A stretch of 64,000 nucleotides of DNA from Variovorax sp. E3. GTDB lineage: Bacteria; Pseudomonadota; Gammaproteobacteria; Burkholderiales; Burkholderiaceae_C. The notes beneath the pieces were generated by a model. The model was not told the DNA's origin and ran no database searches. It worked only from the letters and a program-made list of their open reading frames with translations. Location: NCBI RefSeq assembly GCF_016082275.1, contig NZ_MOWM01000018.1, positions 1 to 64,000 of the forward strand, given 5' to 3'. Below are positions 19,611 to 29,603 of the stretch, piece by piece. The translations under genes were made by a program, and so were the position numbers. Each line of letters opens with the position of its first letter. The stretch's first letter is position 1.

Positions 19611-21605
19611 GGGCAGCCAGGAGGCGCGTGCGCGCGTCTTCGGTGCTAACGACTTCTTCCGTGGGGATGTGATAGTCGCGCTTGTAGTTGAAGGTGTGAA
19701 TGATCACGGCGGCGAGCATGGCGACGAAGCCGAGGCCGGCCACGAGCCACATCTGCCAGATCAGCGCGAAGCCGCACGCCGCAGCCAGGGCCGCGATGAT
19801 GAAGCCGGCGGCCGTGTTCTTGGGCATGTGGATCGGGCTGAAGCCGTCCAGCGGACGCTGGTAGCCGCGAGCCTTCATGTCCGACCAGGCGTCGTTGTCG
19901 TGCACGCGGGGCGTGAACGCGAAGTTGTAGGCCGGCGGGGGCGACGAGGTCGACCATTCCAGCGTGCGGCCGTTCCACGGGTCGCCCGTGGTGTCGCGCA
20001 GCGATTCGCGGCGGATGAAGCTCACCACCAGCTGGATGATGAACGAGGCGATACCCAGGGCGATCAGCACGGCGCCGAAGGCGGCGATCTGGAACCAGAT
20101 CTGCAGCGACATGTCCTGGAAGTGGCTCATGCGGCGGGTGACGCCCATCAGGCCCAGGATGTACAGCGGCATGAAGGCGAACCAGAAGCCGACGATCCAG
20201 AACCAGAACGAGCACTTGCCCCAGAACGGGTCGAGCTTGTAGCCGAAGGCCTTGGGGAACCAGTAGGTGATGCCCGCCAGCATGCCGAACAGCACGCCGC
20301 CGATGATCACGTTGTGGAAGTGGGCGATCAGGAACAGGCTGTTGTGCAGCACGAAGTCGGCCGGGGGAACGGCCAGCAGCACGCCGGTCATGCCGCCGAT
20401 CACGAAGGTGATCATGAAGCCGATGGTCCACATCATGGGCAGCTCGAAACGGATGCGGCCGCGGTACATGGTGAAGAGCCAGTTGAAGATCTTCGCCCCT
20501 GTCGGGATCGAGATGATCATCGTCGTGATGCCGAAGAACGAATTCACGCTGGCGCCGGAGCCCATGGTGAAGAAGTGGTGCAGCCACACGAGGTACGACA
20601 GGATGGTGATCACGACCGTGGCGTACACCATCGAGGCGTAGCCGAACAGGCGCTTGCCCGAGAAGGTGGAGACCACTTCCGAGAAGATGCCGAAGGCCGG
20701 AAGGATCAGGATGTACACCTCGGGGTGGCCCCAGATCCAGATCAGGTTCACGTACATCATGGCGTTGCCGCCCATGTCGTTCGTGAAGAAGTTGGTGCCT
20801 GCGTAGCGGTCCAGCGACAGCAGGGCCAGCACGGCGGTCAGCACCGGGAAGGCGGCGACGATCAGCACGTTGGTGCACAGGGCGGTCCAGGTGAAGACGG
20901 GCATCTTCATCATGGTCATGCCGGGCGCGCGCATCTTCACGATGGTGGCCAGCAAATTCACGCCGGAAAGCAATGTGCCCACCCCCGCGATCTGCAGCGA
21001 CCATATGTAGTAGTCGACCCCCACGTCGGGGCTGTAGAGAATGCCCGACAGCGGCGGGTAGGCCAGCCAGCCGGTCTTGGCGAACTCACCGACGAACAGC
21101 GACGCCATCACGAGGCCGGCGCCGAAGGTGGTCATCCAGAAGCTGAAGTTGTTCAGGAACGGGAAGGCCACGTCGCGCGCGCCGATCTGAAGCGGCACCA
21201 CGAAGTTCATGAGGCCCGTGACCAGCGGCATCGCCACGAAGAAGATCATGATCACGCCGTGGGCGGTGAAGACCTGGTCGTAGTGGTGCGGCGGCAGGAA
21301 GCCCGCGTTGTCGCCGAAGGCGAAGGCCTGCTGGGCCCGCATCATCAGGCGTCGGAGAAGCCGCGCAGCAGCATCACCAGGCCCAGGATGATGTACATGA
21401 TGCCGATCTTCTTGTGGTCGATGCTGGTGATCCAGTCGCGCCACAGCGTGCCCCACACCTTGAAGTAGGTGATGGCGCCCAGCAGTGCGATGCCGCCGAG
21501 CACGACTGCGATGAAGGTCACGAGCAGGATGGGCTCGTGGAAAGGAATCGCCTCCCACGTGAGGCGACCGAAGATCAACTTCGTCAGGTCAAGGTTCTGG
21601 AGCAT
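19603..21605 (-). CDS. cyoB: Cytochrome bo3 ubiquinol oxidase subunit I (one-base frameshift in the assembly)
   Basis: Subunit I carries the low-spin haem b, haem o3 and CuB. The [22 protein letters not shown] and HFHNVI histidine motifs are all present. The correct start is the ATG at 21605 (M-L-Q-N-L-D-L-T-K). That frame closes early at FSDA (21345). The remainder, beginning [11 protein letters not shown], is in the next frame to 19603. Restoring one base at the GG of 21348-21349 (coding strand GCC[C]TG) joins them into about 667 residues, the normal CyoB length. Subunits II, III and IV are intact, so a sequence error is the likely cause. Confidence 0.92.
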
Positions 21606-21607
21606 CG

Positions 21608-22633
21608 TTATTCTTCGGTGGTGCACATCGCGGTGACGTACTTGCGCTTGGGAGAAGTGAGGGTGTCGTCCAGCCAGGCCTGCTTGGTGGCGACGTTGAA
21701 CGCGCCGGGCTTGCCCATGCCGCCATCGGCGTCGATGGCCATCATTTCCTTCATGCACATCTTGTTGCGGTCGACGCACAGGTTCAGGATGGCGTCGTAC
21801 AGGGCAGGGTCCACGGCGGCGTAGTGGCGCACGGGCTCGCGCTCGCTGGGCACTTCGAGCTTCTTGTACTGCTCGCGGGTCAGCTCGCCTTCCTTGCCGG
21901 CCTTGACCTTCTGGACCCACTGGTCGAAGTCGCCGTCGCTCAGGCCGTGGAACTTGAAGCGCATGCCCGAGAAGCCGGCGCCGCTGTAGTTGGCGGAGAA
22001 GCCATCGAACTCACCCGGCTTGTTGATCACCGCGTGCAGCTTGGTCTCCATGCCCGGCATGGCGTAGATCTGGCCGGCCAGCGCGGGGATGAAGAACGAG
22101 TTCATGACCGACGAGGCCGTGATCTTGAAGCTGATCGGGCGGTCCACCGGGGCGGCCAGCTCGTTCACCGTGGCAATGCCTTGCTCGGGGTAGATGAACA
22201 GCCACTTCCAGTCGAGCGCCACCACTTCGACCACCAGCGGCTTGGTGTCCGCGGGAATCGGGCGCTGCGCGTCGAGGCGGCGCAGCGGCTGGTAGGGGTC
22301 GAGCACGTGGGTGCTGATCCAGGTGATCGCGCCCAGCGCGATGATGATCAGCAGCGGCGCCGCCCAGATGGCCAGCTCGAGTTGCGTCGAGTGGTCCCAG
22401 TCGGGGCTGTAGGTGGCCTCCTTGTTCGACTGGCGGTAACGCCAGGCAAAGAAGATGGTCAGCGCGATCACCGGGATGATGATGATCAGCATCAGCACGG
22501 TAGAGACGACGATGAGGCGTCCCTGCTGATTGGCGATGTCGCCGGAGGGGTTCATCAGCACCGTGTTGCAGCCCGCCAGGAGCATGGCGGGAAGCAGCAG
22601 GAGCGATCGGCGAAGGTTCTTGAGGATGTGCAT
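21608..22633 (-). CDS. cyoA: Cytochrome bo3 ubiquinol oxidase subunit II (lipoprotein)
   Basis: A 341-residue subunit II. The signal peptide ends in MLLAGC, the lipoprotein cysteine at residue 22. Two membrane helices and a cupredoxin domain lacking CuA ligands follow, as in quinol oxidases ([15 protein letters not shown]). The start at 22633 is chosen to give a standard lipoprotein signal, although its ribosome site is weak. First gene of the cyoABCD-SURF1-regBA cluster. Confidence 0.92.
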   Translation of the reverse strand: MHILKNLRRSLLLLPAMLLAGCNTVLMNPSGDIANQQGRLIVVSTVLMLIIIIPVIALTIFFAWRYRQSNKEATYSPDWDHSTQLELAIWAAPLLIIIALGAITWISTHVLDPYQPLRRLDAQRPIPADTKPLVVEVVALDWKWLFIYPEQGIATVNELAAPVDRPISFKITASSVMNSFFIPALAGQIYAMPGMETKLHAVINKPGEFDGFSANYSGAGFSGMRFKFHGLSDGDFDQWVQKVKAGKEGELTREQYKKLEVPSEREPVRHYAAVDPALYDAILNLCVDRNKMCMKEMMAIDADGGMGKPGAFNVATKQAWLDDTLTSPKRKYVTAMCTTEE

Positions 22634-22777
22634 GCCGGGGGAAAGGAGGTGCGGGGGCGACGCAAAAAGACCCCACAATCTACGCCTGAAGACGGGTTTC
22701 GCCTATTGGACGTTTTGTCCTATGGCGGTAAATGTGTTTCAGTGAGACGCTACAGGGTGTCCAATGGTCCTTCCTAT

Positions 22778-22799
22778 GTGTCACGTCGCGACGTGACAC
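22778..22799. promoter_or_regulatory. 22-bp perfect palindrome between cyoA and a divergent MFS gene
   Basis: GTGTCACGTCG followed by its exact reverse complement CGACGTGACAC, with no spacer. It lies 17 bases upstream of the MFS start at 22817 and about 145 bases upstream of cyoA, in the divergent promoter region. It could be a dimeric repressor site or a hairpin in the MFS leader. The binding protein is unknown. Confidence 0.5.
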
Positions 22800-22816
22800 C
22801 CGAATTACAGCAAGCA

Positions 22817-24157
22817 ATGACGACGTCCAGCATCAGCACGCAAGGTGACCACCCGCTGCCGCACTCGCCCGAACGTGGCGCCCGGCAAGGTGGCGACGAC
22901 CACTCGCACATCGCCCCCGGCGAAATCGCGGTCGGCGTGATCATCGGCCGCGCCTCCGAATATTTCGACTTCTTTGTCTACGGCATCGCTTCGGTGCTGG
23001 TGTTTCCGGCGGTTTTCTTCCCCTTCGAGCAACACCTTGAAGGTGTTCTGTACTCCTTCCTGATCTTTTCCTTCGCCTTCATCGCGCGTCCGTTCGGAAC
23101 TGTCATCTCGATGATCATCCAGCGACGATTCGGGCGCGAGGCCAAGCTCACGCTGGCGCTGTTCGTGCTCGGCACGTCGACCGCCGGCATCGCCTTCCTG
23201 CCGGGCTATGCGAGCCTGGGCTTCACGGCCATCGTGCTGCTGTCGGTGTTCCGCTTCAGCCAGGGCCTGGCGCTGGGCGGTTCGTGGGACGGCCTGCCGT
23301 CGCTGCTGGCGCTGAACGCACCGGCCAACCGCCGCGGCTGGTACGCCATGCTGGGCCAGCTGGGCGCGCCCATCGGCTTCTTCCTCGCCAGTGCGCTGTT
23401 CGCCTACCTGTATTCGAGCCTGCCGCCCGAGGACTTCCTCGACTGGGGCTGGCGCTACACCTTCTACGTGGCCTTCGCCATCAACGTGGTGGCGCTGTTC
23501 GCCCGCCTGCGCCTGGTGGCCACCGACGACTACTCGCGCCTGCTCGAAGAGCGCGAACTGGAGCCCACCAGCGCGACCGAACTGGTCAGCTCGCAGGGCG
23601 CCAACATCCTGATCGGCGCGTTCGCCGCGCTGGCCAGCTACGCGCTGTTCCACCTGATCACGGTGTTCCCGCTGTCGTGGATCACGCTGTACTCCGACCA
23701 GTCGGTCACCGAATTCCTCGTGGTGCAGATGATCGGCGCGGTGCTCGGCGCCGCCGGCATCGTGGCCTCCGGCCTGCTGGCCGACCGCATCGGCCGCCGC
23801 TTCACGCTGGGCGGCCTGGCGGCGGTGATCGCGGCCTTCAGCGGCTTTGCGCCCACGCTGCTCGACGGCGGCCGTGTCGGCCAGGACATCTTCATTCTGG
23901 TGGGCTTCGTGATCCTGGGCCTGTCGTACGGCCAGGCGGCCGGCGCCGTGACCTCGAACTTCGCGCCCAAGTACCGCTACGTAGGCGCCGCCCTGACGGC
24001 CGACGTGGCCTGGCTGATTGGCGCGGCGTTCGCGCCGCTGGTCGCCCTGGGCCTGTCGGCCCACTTCGGCCTGGCCTATGTCAGCATCTACCTGCTGTCC
24101 GGCGCCATTGCCACGCTGGCCGCGCTGGGCCTGAACCGGGCGCTGGCGCGCGACTGA
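22817..24157 (+). CDS. MFS transporter, metabolite:H+ symporter (MHS) type
   Basis: A 446-residue, 12-helix carrier. The first helix region GRASEYFDFFVYG and the FRFSQGLALGG segment match the MHS branch, which imports organic acids, sugars or compatible solutes with protons. The long upstream in-frame extension has no transporter sequence, so the ATG at 22817 is used; its ribosome site is weak. It is divergent from cyoA and ends at a strong terminator. Substrate unknown. Confidence 0.84.
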   Translation: MTTSSISTQGDHPLPHSPERGARQGGDDHSHIAPGEIAVGVIIGRASEYFDFFVYGIASVLVFPAVFFPFEQHLEGVLYSFLIFSFAFIARPFGTVISMIIQRRFGREAKLTLALFVLGTSTAGIAFLPGYASLGFTAIVLLSVFRFSQGLALGGSWDGLPSLLALNAPANRRGWYAMLGQLGAPIGFFLASALFAYLYSSLPPEDFLDWGWRYTFYVAFAINVVALFARLRLVATDDYSRLLEERELEPTSATELVSSQGANILIGAFAALASYALFHLITVFPLSWITLYSDQSVTEFLVVQMIGAVLGAAGIVASGLLADRIGRRFTLGGLAAVIAAFSGFAPTLLDGGRVGQDIFILVGFVILGLSYGQAAGAVTSNFAPKYRYVGAALTADVAWLIGAAFAPLVALGLSAHFGLAYVSIYLLSGAIATLAALGLNRALARD

Positions 24158-24194
24158 CAAGAAAACCGGCGGCAACCACCGCCGCCGTTCTTTC

Positions 24195-24222
24195 AAAAGG
24201 GGCCTGTCGGCCCCTTTTTCTT
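24195..24222 (+). terminator. Rho-independent terminator after the MFS gene
   Basis: A perfect 10-bp stem (AAAAGGGGCC / GGCCCCTTTT) with a TGTC loop, continuing into a T-rich tail. It lies 38 bases after the MFS stop and just before the HAD gene. Confidence 0.88.
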
Positions 24223-24240
24223 TTTCATTAGGATGCACCC

Positions 24241-24927
24241 ATGTTCGCCGCCGCAATTTTCGACATGGACGGGCTGCTCATCGACTCCGAGCGCCCCATC
24301 ATGGCCGCCTGGATCGAGGCCGCCCGCACGCTCGACATCGAGCTTTCGCACAGCCAGTACCTGCAGGTCGTGGGGCTCTCCACGGTGGAGTCCGAGCACA
24401 TCCTGGCGTCGCTGCTGGGAGGCCCCGACGCCTACCGCCACGCCATCGAGCATGTGCGCCAGTACCTGCAGCTTGAGCGCTCGGACGGCGCGCCGCTGTT
24501 TCCCATCAAGCCCGGCGCGGCCGAATTCCTGAGCGCGTTACGTGAACGCGGCATCCGCTGCGCCGTGGCCTCGTCGTCCACCAGCCGGCAAATTCAGGCC
24601 TGCCTCGGCAGCCTGGGCCTGCTGCACCATTTCTCGGCCTTCGCGGGCGGCGACGAAGTGGCGCGCGCCAAGCCCGACCCTGCGCTCTACCTGCTCGCGG
24701 CCGAGCGGCTGGGCGTGGCCCCGGCCGACTGCATCGCCTTCGAAGACAGCGAGAACGGCGCCAAGTCCGCGCTCGCGGCGGGCCTGCGCGTGGTGGTGGT
24801 GCCCGACCTCAAGCACCCGCCCGAGGCCATCGTCGGGCGCGCGTTCCATGTGCTCGAGTCGCTGCACGACGCGGTGCCGCATTTGCCGCGCTGGTTTCCG
24901 CCGGTGCCCGTCGAAAAGCCCGCATGA
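24241..24927 (+). CDS. HAD-superfamily phosphatase (beta-phosphoglucomutase/YniC-like)
   Basis: A 228-residue HAD hydrolase. Motif I is FDMDGLLIDSE (residues 7-17), with both catalytic Asp residues. Motif II is ASSS, the motif III Lys is in RAKPDP and motif IV is FEDSENG. The alpha-helical cap after motif I places it with sugar-phosphate phosphatases. The start is just after the terminator. Its stop overlaps the next gene by 4 bases. Confidence 0.88.
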   Translation: MFAAAIFDMDGLLIDSERPIMAAWIEAARTLDIELSHSQYLQVVGLSTVESEHILASLLGGPDAYRHAIEHVRQYLQLERSDGAPLFPIKPGAAEFLSALRERGIRCAVASSSTSRQIQACLGSLGLLHHFSAFAGGDEVARAKPDPALYLLAAERLGVAPADCIAFEDSENGAKSALAAGLRVVVVPDLKHPPEAIVGRAFHVLESLHDAVPHLPRWFPPVPVEKPA

Positions 24928-25247
24928 TCAAGATCGGCACGCTCTGCCATGTGGTCGACAGCTGCCTGGCGTCGCCCTTCACGGAGCGTGCGGTCGGGCG
25001 GATCGTCGAAGTGGTCTCGCCGCCCTATGAAGCGCCGAGCGAGCGCTACCTGCCCGGCACGTACTACGACGTGCTGTTCGAGGGCTGGACCTTCTACTGC
25101 CGCAGCGACAAGCTCGTGCCCATCTCCGACCCCGACGCCGACATCGAGCGCTGGGAAGACGCCTTCCTCGACGAACCGACCCCAGCGGCTCAGAGCACTT
25201 CGTCGCGCAACTGCGGGAACACCTTCGACACCTTCGCCAGCAGGTAG
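24924..25247 (+). CDS. Conserved hypothetical protein (about 107 residues)
   Basis: The gene starts in the ATGA overlap of the HAD gene, so the two are probably co-translated. The first 80 residues look structured (beta-rich, with TYYDVLFEGWTFYCRSDKLVPI), compatible with a small SH3-like or KOW-like barrel. The last 20 residues overlap the convergent dioxygenase gene by 58 bases and look like unselected antisense sequence. Function not recognised. Confidence 0.6.
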   Translation: MIKIGTLCHVVDSCLASPFTERAVGRIVEVVSPPYEAPSERYLPGTYYDVLFEGWTFYCRSDKLVPISDPDADIERWEDAFLDEPTPAAQSTSSRNCGNTFDTFASR

Positions 25248-26191
25248 TCGCCGTAGCGACCGCTGAAGGCGTGCACGTTGGCGCGGTCCCAGCGCTCGGC
25301 GCTGTCGTCGAGCGCCTCGGCGCCGGCCAGCCCCTCGATGCGCTGCACGCGCGCCTCGAAATTCGGATCGAAGAACAGCGGGAACGACAGCCTGTCGTGC
25401 CCCGAGGTGTTGCGCTTCACGCGGTGCGGCGTCGACTTGTAGAGCCCGCCGGTCATGCGGTCGAGCATGTCGCCGATGTTGCAGACGAACGAGTCCGCCA
25501 CGGGCGGCGCGTCGATCCAGCCGCCGGGCGTGTGCACCGCGAGGCCGCCGATGTGGTCCTGGTGCAGGATGGTGAGCAGCCCGTAGTCGGTGTGCTCGCC
25601 CACGCCCCATTGCACGTCGAGCCCTTCAGGCACGGCCTGCGACGGGTAGTTGAACAGCCGGAACAGGATCAGCGGGTCGCCCGTGTAGCGCTCGGCGAAG
25701 TAGCCGGCCGGCAGGCCCAGGCTCAGCGCAATGCCTTCCATGAGCCGGTGGCCCAGTTGCGTGACGGCCGCCATGTAGTCGAGGATGGTCTCGCGAAAGC
25801 CCGGCACGTCGGGGAACAGGTTGGGCCCGTGCACCGGCGTCTTCGCCTGCACCAGCGGGTGCGTGGCGGGCAGCTCGGTGCCCAGGTAGAGGCCTTCCTT
25901 CCAGTCGGGGCGGCCCGAGGTCAGCTCGCCGCCCAGCGGAAAGAAGCCGCGCCACGCGCGCCCGCCCAGCGCCATGCGCCACTGCATCTTCGTTTCTTCG
26001 GGCAGTTCGAAGAAGCGGTGGCTCAGGTCTTCGAGCCGCTTGACCAGCGCGGCGTCGACGCCGTGGCCGGTCACGTAGAAAAAGCCGTGCGCGCGGCAGG
26101 CGTCGCCGATCTGCGCGGCGACGGCGTCGCGCCCGGCGGTGCCGGCAACCAGCGCCGAAACGTCGATGAGGGGAAGGGATGCGTCGGTCAT
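25190..26191 (-). CDS. Isopenicillin N synthase-like 2-oxoglutarate/Fe(II) dioxygenase
   Basis: A 333-residue non-haem iron oxygenase with an N-terminal DIOX_N domain ([11 protein letters not shown]) and a jelly-roll catalytic domain. The iron ligands are the His and Asp of GEHTDYG and the later His of STPHRVKR. The RLSFP segment supplies the co-substrate-binding Arg. It overlaps the ABC ATPase gene by 4 bases and is the last gene of a polar amino-acid transport operon, so its substrate may be an imported amino acid or derivative. That link is inference. Confidence 0.85.
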   Translation of the reverse strand: MTDASLPLIDVSALVAGTAGRDAVAAQIGDACRAHGFFYVTGHGVDAALVKRLEDLSHRFFELPEETKMQWRMALGGRAWRGFFPLGGELTSGRPDWKEGLYLGTELPATHPLVQAKTPVHGPNLFPDVPGFRETILDYMAAVTQLGHRLMEGIALSLGLPAGYFAERYTGDPLILFRLFNYPSQAVPEGLDVQWGVGEHTDYGLLTILHQDHIGGLAVHTPGGWIDAPPVADSFVCNIGDMLDRMTGGLYKSTPHRVKRNTSGHDRLSFPLFFDPNFEARVQRIEGLAGAEALDDSAERWDRANVHAFSGRYGDYLLAKVSKVFPQLRDEVL

Positions 26192-26931
26192 GCGTCTCTC
26201 GAGAAAGGGGATCGGATGTCGGACAAGAACTGCTGCGCGCGCGGATGCTGCGGGCGGTTGAAGAAGTCGTCGGGCGTGGCGCGCTCCAGCACCTTGCCCT
26301 CGTCCATGAACAGCACGCGGTCGGCCACCTCGCGCGCAAAGCCCATCTCGTGCGTCACGCAGACCATGGTCATGCCGTCGCGCGTGAGGTCGCGCATCAC
26401 CAGCAGCACCTCGCCGACCATCTCGGGGTCGAGCGCGCTGGTGGGCTCGTCGAACAGCATCAGCGGCGGCTGCATGGCCAGCGCGCGCGCAATGGCCACG
26501 CGCTGCTGCTGGCCGCCCGACAGCTCGCTGGGCCACGCGTTGGCCTTGTTCGACAGGCCCACGCGGTGCAGCAGCGCCATCGCGCGCTCGTCGGCTTCCT
26601 TGCGCGAGAGGCCGCGCAGTTGCATCGGCGCCATGGTGCAGTTCTGCAGCACCGTGAGGTGCGGGAACAGGTTGAACTGCTGGAACACGAAGCCGATGCG
26701 CGAGCGGAACGCGTTCACGTCGAGCCCCGGCGCGTGGATGTCCTGCCCGTTCACCATGATGCGGCCCGACTGGATGGGCTCCAGCCGGTTGAAGGTGCGG
26801 ATCAGCGTCGACTTGCCCGAGCCCGAGGGCCCGCACACCACGACGACCTCGCCCTTGTGGATGGTTTCGGTGATGTCGACCAGCGCGTGATAGCTGCCGT
26901 ACCACTTGTTGACTTTTTCGAGTTCGATCAT
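26188..26931 (-). CDS. Amino-acid ABC transporter ATP-binding protein (GlnQ/HisP type)
   Basis: A 247-residue ATPase with Walker [10 protein letters not shown] (residues 34-42), a Q-loop [11 protein letters not shown], the signature [15 protein letters not shown] and Walker [13 protein letters not shown], followed by the switch His in THEM. The KWYG start and the PHLTV segment are diagnostic for polar amino-acid importers. It overlaps both neighbours by 4 bases within the permease-permease-ATPase-dioxygenase operon. Confidence 0.92.
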   Translation of the reverse strand: MIELEKVNKWYGSYHALVDITETIHKGEVVVVCGPSGSGKSTLIRTFNRLEPIQSGRIMVNGQDIHAPGLDVNAFRSRIGFVFQQFNLFPHLTVLQNCTMAPMQLRGLSRKEADERAMALLHRVGLSNKANAWPSELSGGQQQRVAIARALAMQPPLMLFDEPTSALDPEMVGEVLLVMRDLTRDGMTMVCVTHEMGFAREVADRVLFMDEGKVLERATPDDFFNRPQHPRAQQFLSDIRSPFSRDA

Positions 26932-27638
26932 GCGGACACCTTGGGGCCGACGGTGGAGATGCCGCGGCGCGCGAGCCGGCGTTCGAGCCAGTAGGCGAAG
27001 CGCGACAGGCCGAAGCAGAGAATGAAATACGTGCCGCCCAGGATCAGGTAGATCTGCGCGGGCTTGGTGAACACCTGCGTGTTGATCTGCGTGGCGATGA
27101 ACGACACCTCGGCCAGCCCGATGATGTAGCCCAGCGAGGTCTCCTTGATGGTCGAGACGAACTGGTTCACCAGCGAGGGCAGCATGCTGCGCAGCGCCTG
27201 CGGCAGCACCACGAGCCGCATCGCGCGGCCGTAGCCCAGGCCCAGCGCGCGGGCGGTTTCCATCTGCCCGCGCGGCAGGCCCTGGATGCCGGCGCGCACG
27301 ATCTCGGCGAGGTAGGCCGCGTCGAACACCACCAGCGCGATCAGCATGGTGGTGAACTGGTCGGTCTTGATGCCGGTGACGCTGGGCAGGAAGAAGTAGG
27401 CCCAGAAGATCACCATCAGAAGCGGCAGTCCGCGCACCACGAACACGAAGGCCGTGACCGGCCAGCGCAGCCAGCGCCACGGGCTCACGCGCGCCAGGCC
27501 CAGCACGATGCCCAGCGGCAGCGCCAGCACCAGCCCGCACGAGGCCAGCAGCAGCGTGAGCACCAGCCCGCCGAGCGGGCCGTTCGGGTACTGCCCGATG
27601 AGGAAGTAGACCCAGTAGTCGTTGATGATCTCTAGCAT
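26928..27638 (-). CDS. Amino-acid ABC transporter permease
   Basis: A 236-residue HisM/GlnP-type permease with about five helices. The EAA-like cytoplasmic loop ([22 protein letters not shown]) contacts the ATPase. It starts 13 bases after the preceding permease gene and overlaps the ATPase gene. It probably forms a heterodimer with the other permease. Confidence 0.9.
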   Translation of the reverse strand: MLEIINDYWVYFLIGQYPNGPLGGLVLTLLLASCGLVLALPLGIVLGLARVSPWRWLRWPVTAFVFVVRGLPLLMVIFWAYFFLPSVTGIKTDQFTTMLIALVVFDAAYLAEIVRAGIQGLPRGQMETARALGLGYGRAMRLVVLPQALRSMLPSLVNQFVSTIKETSLGYIIGLAEVSFIATQINTQVFTKPAQIYLILGGTYFILCFGLSRFAYWLERRLARRGISTVGPKVSA

Positions 27639-27651
27639 CGGTGCGCCGCCT

Positions 27652-28347
27652 TCAGATGGTCCGCACCGGGAAGCGGTGGTGGTACCAGGTCGCCAGCCCC
27701 GTGATGGCCAGCGACACCGTGAGATACGCCGCGCTCGCGAACGCGAACGACTCGAAGCTGCGGAAGGTCGCGCTCTCGACCTGGCCGGCCTGGTACATCA
27801 GCTCGGCCACGCCGATGACGGTGGCGATGGAGGTGTTCTTCCACAGGCTCAGCGTCTGCGAGATCAGCGGCGGAACGGTCACGCGCAGCGCCTGCGGCAG
27901 CACCACGCGGCGCATGGTCGCGAGGTAGCTGAAGCCCATGGCGCGCCCGGCCTCGAACTGCACGGTGGGAATCGCGCGGATGCCGCTGCGGATGTCCTCG
28001 GCCATGAAGGCCGCCGTGTACAGCGCCAGCGCGATCACCGCGCTGAAGGCCTCGATGTGCCCCGCGTAGAGCCACTGCTTGATGCCCTCGGGCAGCAGCT
28101 CGGGCGCGCCGAAATACCAGAACAGCATGTGCGCGAGCAGCGGGATGTTGCGGATCGACTCCACGTACGCAAAGCCGAGCCAGCGCAGCGGCGCGAACGG
28201 CGACAGCCGCAGGAGCGCCACCACCAGCGCGATGGGCAGCGCCAGCACCAGCGCGGCCGCGAGCAGCTGCAGCGACAGCAGCAGGCCCGCGACCAGCATG
28301 TCGTGGTACTTGCCGGTGAGCAGCAAGGAATAGTCGAACAAAGGCAT
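27652..28347 (-). CDS. Amino-acid ABC transporter permease
   Basis: A 231-residue HisQ/GltJ-type permease. Its EAA loop ([22 protein letters not shown]) is clear. The start at 28347 is preferred over 28365 because the shorter form begins directly with the usual N-terminal amphipathic segment. First gene of the operon; the solute-binding gene lies 168 bases upstream behind a repeat element. Confidence 0.9.
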   Translation of the reverse strand: MPLFDYSLLLTGKYHDMLVAGLLLSLQLLAAALVLALPIALVVALLRLSPFAPLRWLGFAYVESIRNIPLLAHMLFWYFGAPELLPEGIKQWLYAGHIEAFSAVIALALYTAAFMAEDIRSGIRAIPTVQFEAGRAMGFSYLATMRRVVLPQALRVTVPPLISQTLSLWKNTSIATVIGVAELMYQAGQVESATFRSFESFAFASAAYLTVSLAITGLATWYHHRFPVRTI

Positions 28348-28385
28348 GGGGGGCGACAGTATCACCGTCGCGGTGGGAGTTGGCT

Positions 28386-28495
28386 CCCTCCCCCGTTGGG
28401 GGAGGGTTGGGGTGGGGGCTCGGCGGCGATCGGTGCGTCGCCGCCTGTGCGGAGGCCGCTTGCCCCCATCCCGGCCTTCCCCCAGAGGGGGAAGG
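28386..28495. repeat. REP/MITE-like intergenic element with two strong hairpins
   Basis: This 110-bp element has a perfect 9-bp hairpin at each end: CCCTCCCCC-GTT-GGGGGAGGG at 28386-28406 and CCTTCCCCC-AGA-GGGGGAAGG at 28475-28495. The inner arms (GGGTTGGGGTGGGGG and CCCCCATCCC) are also roughly complementary. It sits between the binding-protein gene and its permease gene. It may terminate transcription or stabilise the binding-protein mRNA, lowering permease expression as is common in such operons. Confidence 0.6.
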
Positions 28496-28515
28496 AGAAA
28501 GTCAAAGCCAGGGGC

Positions 28516-29343
28516 TCAGTCGATCTTGTCGCTGTCGAGCTTGAAGTCGCGCGTCTGGAAGCCCGAGGCCGTGTTCGGGCCGTACCACTTGATGAAGATC
28601 TTCTCGGCTTCGCCCGACTTCTCGAGCTCGCGCAGCGTGTCGTCCACCACGGCCTTCAGGCCGCTCTCGCCCTTCTTGATGCCGATGGCCAACGCCTCGG
28701 TGCTCAGGTTCTGCTTGAGCACTACGTACTGCGCCTTCTGCGGGCCCAGCTTGGCGTAGCTGCGCAGCAGCGCGGCCTCGTCGTCCACGTAGCCCACGCC
28801 CTTGCCCTGCTGCAGCGCCTGGAAGGCCTGCTGGCTCGTGTCGAAGGTCACGACCTCGACGTTGGGCACGGCCTTGCGGATGTTCGGCTCCTGCGTGCCG
28901 CCGCGGATGGTCAGCACCTTCTTGCCCGCGAGCTGCGGCACTTCGTTGATGCCGCTGCCCTTCTTCACGATGGCCTTCTGGCCGGTCACGAAGGTGGTGA
29001 GCGAGAAGTCGATCTGCGCCTCGCGCTCCTTGTTGTGCGTAAGGCCGGCGGCCACCAGGTCGACGTGGCCCTGCTGCAGCTCGGGAATGCGCGCGGCCAC
29101 GGCGATCTGCTTGAGCACCGGCTTCACGCCGATCTTCTTGGCGACGGCGTTGACCAGGTCGACCTCGTAGCCGACGATCTGGCGCGTCTTCGGGTCGACG
29201 AAGGTCGCGGGCTCGTCGGTGCCGAGCACCCCGACGACCAGCTCGCCCTTCTTCTTGATGTCCGCCAACTGGTCGGCGTGGGCGAGCGTGCCCAGCAGCA
29301 GCGTGGATGCGGCGACGGCCGCGGCAATCAGGTTCAAGCGCAT
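28516..29343 (-). CDS. Amino-acid ABC transporter substrate-binding protein
   Basis: A 275-residue periplasmic binding protein, type 3 (polar amino acids), with a signal peptide ending near AHA (residue 23). The IKKKGELVVGVLGTDEP start of the mature domain and the lobe-closing GYEVDLVNAVAKKIG segment are typical. It delivers the ligand to the permeases and ATPase encoded downstream. The ligand is not identifiable. Confidence 0.9.
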   Translation of the reverse strand: MRLNLIAAAVAASTLLLGTLAHADQLADIKKKGELVVGVLGTDEPATFVDPKTRQIVGYEVDLVNAVAKKIGVKPVLKQIAVAARIPELQQGHVDLVAAGLTHNKEREAQIDFSLTTFVTGQKAIVKKGSGINEVPQLAGKKVLTIRGGTQEPNIRKAVPNVEVVTFDTSQQAFQALQQGKGVGYVDDEAALLRSYAKLGPQKAQYVVLKQNLSTEALAIGIKKGESGLKAVVDDTLRELEKSGEAEKIFIKWYGPNTASGFQTRDFKLDSDKID

Positions 29344-29603
29344 GTTCTTCTCCTTCGGTGAAAGCAGGGCATGACCATATCAATAAAACTTCAGATCATT
29401 AAATGGTGAATTCATATATCGACATGTGTGTGCGGCTATGAGCGGGGCGCCGGCCCTCTCGTGCCTGTGGGTCTGCTGAACGTCCGGATTTGCTGCTGGG
29501 TTAAATTCACGTCGCGACCGGCCGGTCGTAAACAAAAGTGCGCTCTCCCCGAGGCATGCCCCGGCCGCTCTTTCCAGATACCTCATCCAGCGAGTTCTTC
29601 TCC

